Assembly: GCA_047974375.1 (NCBI GenBank)
Contig: JBKECF010000066.1
Coordinates: 1 to 59,075, forward strand
DNA from: JBKECF01 sp047974375
GTDB taxonomy: Bacteria > Bacillota > Clostridia > Lachnospirales > CAMZNU01
Reading direction: 5' to 3'
DNA length: 59,075 nucleotides
Below are positions 1 to 7,523 of this stretch, one piece after another. The notes under the pieces were generated by a model that saw nothing but the letters and a program-made list of their open reading frames with translations, searched no databases and was not told the DNA's origin. Numbering within the stretch: the stretch's first letter is position 1; each line of letters opens with the position of its first letter. The translations under genes were made by a program, and so were the position numbers.

Positions 1-102
1 CCAAGGGTCGAATACTCTTTAACTAAGTTAGGAAAAGACTTTATTCCGGTTTTGGAATATATGAAACAATGGGGTGAAGAACATTTAAGTGATAAAGATT
101 AA
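1..102 (+). CDS. HxlR-family transcriptional regulator, C-terminal fragment
   Basis: Only the last 33 codons are in the window, ending with TAA at 100-102. The frame reads PRVEYSLTKLGKDFIPVLEY followed by MKQWGEEHLSDKD. The RVEYSLT-LG-P-L pattern followed by a W-G helix is the typical end of the HxlR winged-helix domain, which in this family binds DNA as a dimer and often responds to aldehydes or redox stress. The start and its target genes lie outside the window, so its role here cannot be judged. It is cut by the window edge, not visibly broken. Confidence 0.75.
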   Translation, partial: PRVEYSLTKLGKDFIPVLEYMKQWGEEHLSDKD

Positions 103-328
103 GATAAATATATAAGTAAAAACTTTAAAGTTATTAGTGATATAAAGGCATTTTTATATATGCATAAATAAGTCAATTAACTTGTTCCTAGGTAAAAGTT
201 AAATTAAAAAAATACATCTTTACATCAATGCAATACTTTCATTTCATATCGAGTGTGTGGTGTTGATGTCAAGGGTTGAGAAGTAAACAAGAAAAAACGC
301 TTGAGATATGTCGTTTTGAGATTGACTA
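103..328. other. Non-coding gap, nothing recognised
   Basis: This AT-rich stretch separates the HxlR fragment from an integrase remnant. I see no convincing reading frame, terminator or promoter in it. It may hold decayed mobile-element sequence. Confidence 0.4.
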
Positions 329-604
329 TTATTTGAGTAACAGGATTTTTGAGTGTGCGAGATGGATAACAGGATACTCGCAGAAATTACAAAGCCAGTA
401 CATGGCAATATCTCCAAATGCAGAATTACCTACATCTATGTAGCTACCAGTTCCAATATTATACTTAATTTCTGATAGTTTATCCTAAACAATTCTTTTA
501 GTTTTTCCATGTACTGTTTTTCTTATAAGTCTTCCAGAGGCACAGTACTTGCCGACAACTACTTGCCCAGACCAGCTATCACCACGTTTATTATAATACC
601 TTCG
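329..604 (-). pseudogene. Tyrosine recombinase (phage-type integrase) N-terminal remnant
   Basis: On the minus strand a frame from about 604 to the stop at 329-331 reads YYNKRGDSWSGQVVVGKY, then GRLIRKTVHGKTKRIV, a TAG at 485-487, then DKLSEIKYNIGTGSYIDVGN and AFGDIAMYWL. A basic KRG-SW start, a K-TV-GKTK motif, an L-TG-YI segment and an F-D-WL segment match the AP2-like arm and SAM-like core-binding start of integrases of temperate phages and integrative elements. There is no start codon or ribosome binding site, one stop is internal, and the catalytic R-H-R-Y domain is absent. It is a dead fragment. The family call rests on pattern memory. Confidence 0.55.
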
Positions 605-634
605 CTGTTACTTCTTTTTTAAGGGGATAAGATT

Positions 635-835
635 CTACTTGAATAAGTCCCAAAAAGAAAAGGTAGCTTTTTTATAAATTTTATTTTTTATGGCGCGTTC
701 TGGATTCTTAATATAGCCCATACCCTTTTTATCATAAAGTGGGTTGATTGCCTTTTTAATTTTTCTTTTAACTTTGCCGGTTGTTCTAGCTTTTATAGAT
801 TTTTTTATACTAGGTTTTCTTAGTCCAAATTTCAT
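635..835 (-). CDS. Small highly basic conserved-type protein, unknown function
   Basis: This 66-residue protein is very rich in Lys and Arg, with repeated K-S-IK, RTTGK and KRKIKK stretches and a central NPLYDKKGMGYIKNPERA segment. Its start is supported by an AAGGAG ribosome binding site eight bases upstream. I have a general impression of similar short basic proteins in Clostridia near phage-like genes, but no function is known to me. The charge suggests nucleic acid binding, which is inference only. It lies beside a dead integrase fragment, so it may belong to a decayed mobile element. A TATAAT-like box at 889-894 could be its -10 element. Confidence 0.6.
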   Translation of the reverse strand: MKFGLRKPSIKKSIKARTTGKVKRKIKKAINPLYDKKGMGYIKNPERAIKNKIYKKATFSFWDLFK

Positions 836-1053
836 TTTAATTCTCCTTTTATTATCTAATAGTGTTAATCAAATTAAAATAACCACTAATTATAAGTTAT
901 TTCAAGTGATACAAAAAATAGTTGTCACTATAAATAAAATTTATAGAAAACAATCAGCTTATTCCTTAAAATAATGGTATCAATACTTTTATTTCAAAGA
1001 AAAGAAGCTGATTGATTCTATTGTCAGTCAATTGACTATCTTATTATATAAAT
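836..1053. other. Gap with a widely spaced 10-bp inverted repeat and a palindrome
   Basis: CAATCAGCTT at 951-960 is the exact complement of AAGCTGATTG at 1005-1014, with 44 bp between. A palindrome AGTCAATTGACT lies at about 1025-1036, just past the stop of the 5'-nucleotidase gene. No T-run follows, so these are not classical terminators. I see no gene. Confidence 0.4.
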
Positions 1054-2898
1054 TTATTTAATTTTTAAAACTTGGTCTGGGAAAATAAGGTAAGGTGAGT
1101 TTATATCGTTTAAATCAGCTAAAACTCTCCAAGTTGTGTTGTGCGCTAAACCAATATTATATAGGTTATCGCCTTTTATAACTATGTAAGTACCTTCAGT
1201 TGCTGTAATTTCTTTAGCTGGCTCAAGTTTTTCCATTTCAGTAGTTTCAACAGGAACAATTACTTCTGTTTCTATAACTTTAGATTCTGTATCTTCTACA
1301 CGCACTTCTGCCGTTTCAGTAACAATTTCTGCCATCTCAGTAGTATCTTCAGTAGTATCTTCAGTAGCTTCATCTGTTACAGGAACTAAATATCCAGCTG
1401 GAGCTTCTAAAATTTCGCCGCCAGTTTTTAAGTAGTCCATTAATATATCAAGACCAGTATTGTAGTAAGCCAATACAGGATAGTCTTTAAACATTTCGTA
1501 ACCGTCGCCACCTAGGCCTAAAAATTCATTTATTGCAATTGTATATGTTGCATCTAAGTCAAATTCTGAACCATCTTCATCAGTAATAGAAACTATTCTT
1601 TTACCCGCTTCTTTAGCAGGGTCAAATGTTATTTTTGCACCAGCGATGTGAGGGAAACCTCCTGCTGGTTCAGGATAACTTTGTATACCGTGTTCTACCG
1701 CCGCTTTAAAGTCAGAACCTTTTATTTCTTTTGTTATAATTGTATTACCATATGGTAAAGTTGTTATTAAATCACCTAAAGTAACATCGCCAGACTCTAT
1801 AGTAGCACGAATACCACCACCATTAACTAATACTAAGTCGGAACCAGTAGCAGCCTTTTGTGAATTTGCAATCATATTAGACAGGTTAGTCTCTTTTGTT
1901 CTTACATCTTCTCTTTCACCGTCTAAAGTAATAGGTATGTTTAATACAACTTCCTGTGTTTTAGCATCTGCCTCAGCAGTAACGCCTTTAACAAATTCAG
2001 CCACATCTGCATTTGGAGAGTAGTCTGCATATTCTTCGCCTAATGGAGTTGTTTCGAAGTCTGTAGATATAGTTTTCGCTGTTAGTGTTACTTCGCCAGC
2101 TTCGTCAAAATCTACGTTTACAACACCAATGTATTTGAAAAGGTCGCCTGTTTGTACTATTAAAGTATCATTAACTTGCATACCATTTTCTAAATGAGTA
2201 TGAGAATGACCATCAACTATTAAGTCAATTCCGTCCACTTTTTGTGCTATTTTCTCACTTGTTATTTCACTTTCTTTGTCTATACCCATGTGAGTAACTA
2301 AAACTACAAGATCCGCACCTTCTGCAGTTAATTTTTCTGTTTCTGCTTTAGCAACCTCATATGTGTCTAAAAATGTTAAACCTTCTGTAGCTGTAGGAAT
2401 GGATTTTGTTTGTGTTTCTGGTGTAGTAAGACCAAAAAGACCAACTTTTGTTCCATTTTCTAGTTCTACAATTCTTCCGCCTTCAAAAACTAATTCTCCA
2501 GTATCTGCATATACAATGTTTGAAGCTAACATCGGGAAATTAGCTAATTCTTGAAGTCCCATAATGTTTTCGAAACCATAATCAAACTCATGATTACCTG
2601 GCGCCATATAGTCATACGGTACTTGGTTCATTATTTCAATGTTTGCTTTACCTGATGTCATTGAAGAAATAGGCTGGCCTTGAGTGGCATCCCCCGCGTG
2701 AAGTAATAAAACTTCCTCCCCTTTAGCTTCATAAAAATCTTTGAAACCTTTTGTTATTTCTTCTCCGAAAGTTCTACTGTGAGTATCGTTATTATGCATA
2801 ATAACGAAATCCTGCCCTTGGGCAAAAACATTTACTGGTGCAACTAAAGCAAAGCTAAGTGCCAAAGCCGCTACAGATGTTTTAATAAATTTCTTCAT
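1054..2898 (-). CDS. Secreted 5'-nucleotidase/metallophosphatase with C-terminal LysM
   Basis: This 614-residue protein is of the UshA/5'-nucleotidase family, which releases phosphate from nucleotides outside the cell using two metal ions. An N-terminal signal peptide ends near VFAQG. The metallophosphatase domain (about residues 29-270) shows HNNDTHSR, HAGDATQG, GNHEFDYG, THMG and DGHSHTH, which are the metal-binding motifs. The nucleotide-binding C-domain follows (about 310-520, with NGGGIRATIESGDVTLGDL). An acidic Glu/Thr-rich linker leads to a LysM repeat in the last 45 residues (YIVIKGDNLYNIGLAHN), expected to hold the enzyme on peptidoglycan. The start follows an AGGAGGT site. It has its own promoter and is probably monocistronic. 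It likely supports phosphate or nucleoside scavenging. Substrate range is not visible. Confidence 0.92.
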   Translation of the reverse strand: MKKFIKTSVAALALSFALVAPVNVFAQGQDFVIMHNNDTHSRTFGEEITKGFKDFYEAKGEEVLLLHAGDATQGQPISSMTSGKANIEIMNQVPYDYMAPGNHEFDYGFENIMGLQELANFPMLASNIVYADTGELVFEGGRIVELENGTKVGLFGLTTPETQTKSIPTATEGLTFLDTYEVAKAETEKLTAEGADLVVLVTHMGIDKESEITSEKIAQKVDGIDLIVDGHSHTHLENGMQVNDTLIVQTGDLFKYIGVVNVDFDEAGEVTLTAKTISTDFETTPLGEEYADYSPNADVAEFVKGVTAEADAKTQEVVLNIPITLDGEREDVRTKETNLSNMIANSQKAATGSDLVLVNGGGIRATIESGDVTLGDLITTLPYGNTIITKEIKGSDFKAAVEHGIQSYPEPAGGFPHIAGAKITFDPAKEAGKRIVSITDEDGSEFDLDATYTIAINEFLGLGGDGYEMFKDYPVLAYYNTGLDILMDYLKTGGEILEAPAGYLVPVTDEATEDTTEDTTEMAEIVTETAEVRVEDTESKVIETEVIVPVETTEMEKLEPAKEITATEGTYIVIKGDNLYNIGLAHNTTWRVLADLNDINSPYLIFPDQVLKIK

Positions 2899-2975
2899 AT
2901 TACCTCCTAAAATAAAATGAATTTTTAAAACAATTTACGGTTTTTTTGTAAATTATTTACTTTTGTTATAGTAAT

Positions 2976-3004
2976 AATATACACCAGATTGTTCATATGG
3001 ACAA
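2976..3004 (-). promoter_or_regulatory. Sigma-A type promoter of the 5'-nucleotidase gene
   Basis: On the minus strand, TTGTCC (2999-3004) and TATATT (2976-2981) are separated by 17 bp and lie about 80 bp upstream of the start codon. No other good promoter is seen in this gap. Confidence 0.6.
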
Positions 3005-3225
3005 GGTAAAAATGTATCATGTTAATATTCTACTAAACTACCATAAGGCTCGGGTCTTTGACATTTTTGAAATCGCCAAAGATTCATAGACATTACGCAT
3101 TTTTTTAACAGACTAAAAACTACCTTAGCCCTCGACTTAACAGTATCAGCAATGGTTTTTAGGTTTTTAGTTTTTTAGAGTGTTAAAGATGTGATATTTT
3201 TTTCGGTTTTGTCAAAAGGGAAAAT
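3005..3225. other. Intergenic region downstream of the nucleoside hydrolase
   Basis: ACTAAAAAC-type arms near 3111-3120 and 3155-3172 could form a hairpin in the transcript of the minus-strand operon that ends at 3226, with a loop of about 45 nt. No clear T-run follows, so it is only a weak terminator candidate. No gene is seen. Confidence 0.35.
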
Positions 3226-4140
3226 TTATTTTAATAGTTTTTCAAACAAATCTTTTATTAATAAATCTCTATTTACATGATAAACATATTTGTAAAAATG
3301 TCTTCTGTCATCGAATGAATAATATCCGTCATACTCAGGTAGGGGAGTATGAATAATCTTATCAAGTAAAAAATTTTCGTTTATTAACCAAGCCACAGCT
3401 GTAACATCCCATATAACTCTTGTCCAATATATATTACTTTCTTTTTTACCTTCTTTTTTAGTAATGTTAGCTAAATAATTACATAAATCATTTTTATTAC
3501 TTAGGTAGTAATCGATTTCTATACCTGAAACAGCAAATTTATCTATAACGCCTTGACATGGAAGTTGTACCAGTGGTACTCCTGACAAAAAAACTACTCT
3601 TGCAGCTGCAATATCTTGAATTAAATTAAATTCATTGTTATCTATCCAATGTAATGCGCTTCCACCAAGCCAAATAACTACAATTCGTTCAGTAATTGTT
3701 TTATCCATTAATATTGCTGAAGCAATATTGGTAATAGCACCAATGGAAATAATATAAAGCGGGTTATCTGACGAATAGTTTTTACTTAAATCTACTAGAT
3801 TAGTTACGGCTTCAGATATTTCAGGTGTATATTCATCTTTTAGAAAATTTTCAGAACCTTTACATACTTTAATAATATATTTTTCCGCTTTCATTAATTT
3901 CAAAATTTTAATAATCTCTTTATAGCTTTTCAACATGCCGTCTTTAGGGCTATCAGATTTATTATTTTTTTGTGGAAAATAAAAAGGGGCAGCATTTATA
4001 GCTTTTAAATTTAATTTATCATTAGATTTGATGAGATATGCCAATGCAAATTGGTCATCAACTTCATTATAGGTATCCGTATCTAACACTACATCTACAA
4101 TACCTTTAGGATGTTTTAACATTTTTAATTTAGTTTCCAT
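3226..4140 (-). CDS. Nucleoside hydrolase-like protein (IunH superfamily)
   Basis: This 304-residue protein carries the N-terminal motif DTDTYNEVDDQFAL (residues 20-33). It is a variant of the DTD-x-x-DD calcium site by which nucleoside hydrolases cleave N-ribosidic bonds, but two residues are inserted compared with classic members, as in a less studied subgroup. The ATG at 4140 is preferred because GTGGAGG precedes it at good spacing. A GTG four codons upstream overlaps that site. It is the last gene of the minus-strand sugar operon, separated from the sensor kinase by a structured repeat. In this setting it may act on an N- or O-linked sugar derivative rather than a nucleoside, which is inference. 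Confidence 0.8.
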   Translation of the reverse strand: METKLKMLKHPKGIVDVVLDTDTYNEVDDQFALAYLIKSNDKLNLKAINAAPFYFPQKNNKSDSPKDGMLKSYKEIIKILKLMKAEKYIIKVCKGSENFLKDEYTPEISEAVTNLVDLSKNYSSDNPLYIISIGAITNIASAILMDKTITERIVVIWLGGSALHWIDNNEFNLIQDIAAARVVFLSGVPLVQLPCQGVIDKFAVSGIEIDYYLSNKNDLCNYLANITKKEGKKESNIYWTRVIWDVTAVAWLINENFLLDKIIHTPLPEYDGYYSFDDRRHFYKYVYHVNRDLLIKDLFEKLLK

Positions 4141-4157
4141 AATAACCTCCACATAAA

Positions 4158-4327
4158 GTCAATAGACCTATCCTTCAGTGAGGGCTTGTACCCCAACTGA
4201 GCGGCGAATTCGGCCACATAACCGAGTTGGCCGCATACTTGGTTGCATAGTCGAGCAGAAAGCACAGCTTTCGACCAGCTTAGACAGTCACGCCATATAC
4301 ATTGAGGTGGGAGTCTAATTCTTACCG
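4158..4327 (+). repeat. Multi-hairpin repeat, copy A
   Basis: This 170-bp element starts GTCAATAGACCTATCC and ends GTCTAATTCTTACCGA. It contains four predicted stem-loops in order: a CAGT-AGGG/CCCC-ACTG stem, a TTCGG/CCGAG-type stem, GAAAGC-ACA-GCTTTC (4258-4272), and a right-end stem with TTAGAC...TGAGGTGGGAGTCTAA arms. It lies between the kinase stop codon (4329-4331) and the nucleoside hydrolase, so it would be transcribed in antisense orientation in the operon mRNA. Copies B and C share its order and both ends. Confidence 0.85.
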
Positions 4328-4328
4328 A

Positions 4329-6083
4329 TTAATTTTCTTTTAAATTATAGGGTAAAGATATATTCACAGTTGTACCAACATTTACTTTACTTGTGAATGC
4401 TAAACCGTATTCATCTCCATAAAGTAACTTTATACGTGTATTAATATTATTAACACCATAGCCGTTGTTGTAATTTTTAAATATATGATTTACATATTCC
4501 TCACTGATACCTTTACCGTTATCTGAAATACTTAGAATTATTTTATTTTTGTTTTTTGTAGCTGTAATATTTACGTAGCCAAATTTAGATTCTTTTTCAA
4601 GAATACCATGAACAACAGAATTTTCTACAATAGGCTGCAATAATAACTTAGGTACATATATCTCTTTAAATTCCTCTGTAATATCTATATTTAAAATAGT
4701 TTTACTGTTAAATCTATAATTTTGTATGTCTATATAAAGTTTAACATGATTTAGCTCATCTTTTAGTAATACTATACTTTTGCCTTTGTTTAAAGTGAAT
4801 TTATAGAAACTAGCTAATTTCTGTGTTATTTCAACAACATCCTTTGCGTCATTATCAAGAGCTATCCAGTTAATAATATCTAAAGTATTATATAAAAAGT
4901 GTGGGTTGATTTGAGATTGTAGAGCTAAAAATTCCATGTTCTTAATTTCTAGGCCAAGTTCATACTGTTCATTGAGTAAATTTTCTATTTCATTTATTAA
5001 ATATCCAAAACTGTCATATAACATACCTATTTCATCTTTTGAATTATTTTCAATTTTAATGTTAAAATTACCTTTCCTAGCTTCAAGCATTTTTTTAGCA
5101 AGAAAAGTGGTTCTGTATGTAAAGCTTAAGGAAAATTTAGACACTAGCTTGTAAATAAATAGTAAATAAATAATAAGTATGAAAAGAATGCTGTATTTCA
5201 TTTTCTTAAGAAGACTATAGATTTCATAGTCAGGAATAAATGCCATTAAAGTCCAATTTGTTCCTTCTACTTTTTTAGATCTAAAATAATAATTCTCATT
5301 ATTAATATTAAGTTTCTCCCATTGATTATTATTTTTATTTTTTAGATTCAAATGTTCAATAAATATATTTCCTGAATGTGATATTGTTTTATTTTCGTCA
5401 TTTACTAAAGTTACTAAACCGTAATTTGTAATGCTTGCATTTTCTATAATATTCTTAATAGTTTTTGATTCCATAGAAACACCAACAATGGCTATGATAT
5501 CTATTAATTCTTCCGTATTTCGAATAGGTTTATAGAAAGTTATAGCATCAATACTATTCATATTATTTATAACTTTTAGATTATACGGTTCACTTATATA
5601 GTATTTAGTGTTTAACTTTATAATTTTTTCGTACAAATTCTTATTAATGGTATTTATATTACCGAAATAGTAATTCTGATTTGAGTATGTATAATTTGAG
5701 TCTATATATAGTCTGGTAGATATACCTTGTTCCGACTTATATGTATCTTTAAGTATATTTTTTACAACAAGCATATCTTTATATTCTTCGATTACATTAT
5801 TAGGTACATCATTTTTGTATATTTTTTGTAAAATATTATTCGAACCAATAGAATCAGCACTGTCCCTTAAGGGTAAAGTTAGCCTATATATAAAATTATC
5901 GGTTTGCTTAAAGGAAAGTTCTGCATTGTCTAAAAAATCTTTTTTATAATAACTATACACAATTAAGTAAACAACTATAATAAATATTAATGTCATGGAA
6001 ATTAGCAATAAATAAATTCCAATCATAAATTTACTATGTATTTTCATGTCCTTAAGAGAAAATTTTTTAATATATTTTATCAT
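4329..6083 (-). CDS. YesM-type sensor histidine kinase
   Basis: This 584-residue membrane kinase has a first membrane segment at about residues 20-45, a large extracellular sensing region, a second segment at about 287-310, a HAMP linker near 335-385, the His_kinase box with QINPHFLYNTL (phosphorylated His), and an HATPase domain with PIVENSVVHG and SDNGKGI. This layout is the YesM/LytS-like class that pairs with AraC-type response regulators and senses carbohydrates or their transport proteins. Its ATG overlaps the stop of the regulator gene (ATGA), which implies translational coupling and a functional pair. Copy A of the structured repeat abuts its stop codon. The ligand is not visible, though the operon suggests a beta-linked glycoside. 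Confidence 0.93.
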   Translation of the reverse strand: MIKYIKKFSLKDMKIHSKFMIGIYLLLISMTLIFIIVVYLIVYSYYKKDFLDNAELSFKQTDNFIYRLTLPLRDSADSIGSNNILQKIYKNDVPNNVIEEYKDMLVVKNILKDTYKSEQGISTRLYIDSNYTYSNQNYYFGNINTINKNLYEKIIKLNTKYYISEPYNLKVINNMNSIDAITFYKPIRNTEELIDIIAIVGVSMESKTIKNIIENASITNYGLVTLVNDENKTISHSGNIFIEHLNLKNKNNNQWEKLNINNENYYFRSKKVEGTNWTLMAFIPDYEIYSLLKKMKYSILFILIIYLLFIYKLVSKFSLSFTYRTTFLAKKMLEARKGNFNIKIENNSKDEIGMLYDSFGYLINEIENLLNEQYELGLEIKNMEFLALQSQINPHFLYNTLDIINWIALDNDAKDVVEITQKLASFYKFTLNKGKSIVLLKDELNHVKLYIDIQNYRFNSKTILNIDITEEFKEIYVPKLLLQPIVENSVVHGILEKESKFGYVNITATKNKNKIILSISDNGKGISEEYVNHIFKNYNNGYGVNNINTRIKLLYGDEYGLAFTSKVNVGTTVNISLPYNLKEN

Positions 6084-7519
6084 GAAATATGCCTATCTCT
6101 ATACGCTGATGGAGTAATTCCGACTTTTTTCTTAAAAACATCAGCAAAATAACTCGCTGAGTTAAAACCAGAAATAATGCCAACTTGATATAGCTTTAAA
6201 TTCGGGTCTAATAAATATTCCATTGCTTTTTCTATTCTATAGTCTAATAAATATTGACCTATAGTTTTAGATGTTTCTTGTTTAAATGTTCTGGATATAT
6301 GTGAAGGTGACAAGAATATTTCATCTGCAATATCTTTTATAGATAACCCGCTGTAGGTATACTTTTCTTGAATTATGTTAATTGTTTTTTTTACTACCCA
6401 GCTATAGCGTTTATTTTTAAAAGCATTAAAACAACATTCCATAATAAATTCATGTATTTCACGTAAAGTTTCAAAACCAATTATTTTTTCACATACACTG
6501 GAAAGTTCATTTTTTTTAGTTAATATTTCATAAAATCTAATATATTTGTTTTTTATATACATTACATGTATTTGATTAAAGTTTTTAAATTCCATGTATA
6601 GCTTTATTAATAAATTTTTGCATTGTTTCTCATTATTAATCATAACAGCATTTTTAAATTCGCTTTCAATTACAAAAATATTATTGTTAGCGTTTTTTAG
6701 CTCGCCTAAATCATAGTAAAAAATAATATTATTATACCCTTTAAAAAACATTTCTTTATATGCAATAACAGAACTTTGATATGAGTCTAAAATGTATTTT
6801 TTATCTACTAAAGTTCCTATTGCTATAAAATACTTTTCGTTTTTTATATATTTCTTAACGTTTTCAGAAAAGTTAGACTTATAATTGTTGTCGCAAGAAG
6901 CTATTATCACCCATAAATCTAGCTCTTTTTGATAAATCATTAAATCATTAAAGTTTGCCTCAAACATTTTATGTATAAGCATATCCTTGGTATAGTTATG
7001 GTTTTTTAAAAATAGAATGATTGAAATAAATTTTTTAGAATTATCATTTTCTATCAAATTAAAGTTTGGTCTACATGCAATGACGCTTTTTACAAATAGC
7101 TCTTTAGAAATTTTCAACTTATTGTGGTAATTAACATTCACGTTAGATTCAACTTTATTTACCGCATTTTGTATAGAATTTCCTAATATGTTCAAATCTA
7201 TTGGTTTTTCTACATAATCTACAACTTGTAAACCTATAGCTTCTTTTAAGTATTTTTTATCAGTATAAGCACTTATGAATATTATTTGACAGTTTGGTAA
7301 GATTTGTCTTATTTTTTTAGATAAATCTATTCCATTTAATTTAGCCATTTTTATATCAGAAATTATTATATCTGGCTTACTATTTATACATACTTTAAGC
7401 GCATCTTCTGCTGTACCTGCAAGTTCTACTTGATTAATATTATATTTGTGCCAATTAATATGTTTTTTTATACCAACTCTCGTTAATTCTTCATCATCAA
7501 TAATTAATGTCTTGTACAT
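6080..7519 (-). CDS. YesN-type response regulator, receiver plus AraC HTH
   Basis: This 479-residue protein has an N-terminal receiver domain with acidic pocket D8-D9 and phospho-acceptor D55 (IIISDIKMAKLNG), a middle region of about 250 residues of unknown fold, and two helix-turn-helix motifs of the AraC family at the C-terminus (LSIKDIADEIFLSPSHISR and YQVGIISGFNSASYFADVFK). The ATG at 7519 follows an AGGTGA site. An upstream alternative start lies inside the GH116 gene end and has no good site. It partners with the kinase at 4329-6083 and probably activates this operon when phosphorylated. The gap to the GH116 gene is four bases, so they are co-transcribed. Confidence 0.93.
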   Translation of the reverse strand: MYKTLIIDDEELTRVGIKKHINWHKYNINQVELAGTAEDALKVCINSKPDIIISDIKMAKLNGIDLSKKIRQILPNCQIIFISAYTDKKYLKEAIGLQVVDYVEKPIDLNILGNSIQNAVNKVESNVNVNYHNKLKISKELFVKSVIACRPNFNLIENDNSKKFISIILFLKNHNYTKDMLIHKMFEANFNDLMIYQKELDLWVIIASCDNNYKSNFSENVKKYIKNEKYFIAIGTLVDKKYILDSYQSSVIAYKEMFFKGYNNIIFYYDLGELKNANNNIFVIESEFKNAVMINNEKQCKNLLIKLYMEFKNFNQIHVMYIKNKYIRFYEILTKKNELSSVCEKIIGFETLREIHEFIMECCFNAFKNKRYSWVVKKTINIIQEKYTYSGLSIKDIADEIFLSPSHISRTFKQETSKTIGQYLLDYRIEKAMEYLLDPNLKLYQVGIISGFNSASYFADVFKKKVGITPSAYRDRHIS

Positions 7520-7523
7520 ATTG

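Noticed and set aside
744..974. 76-codon hydrophobic plus-strand frame
   Set aside because: It is the antisense shadow of the small basic protein gene and lacks a ribosome binding site.
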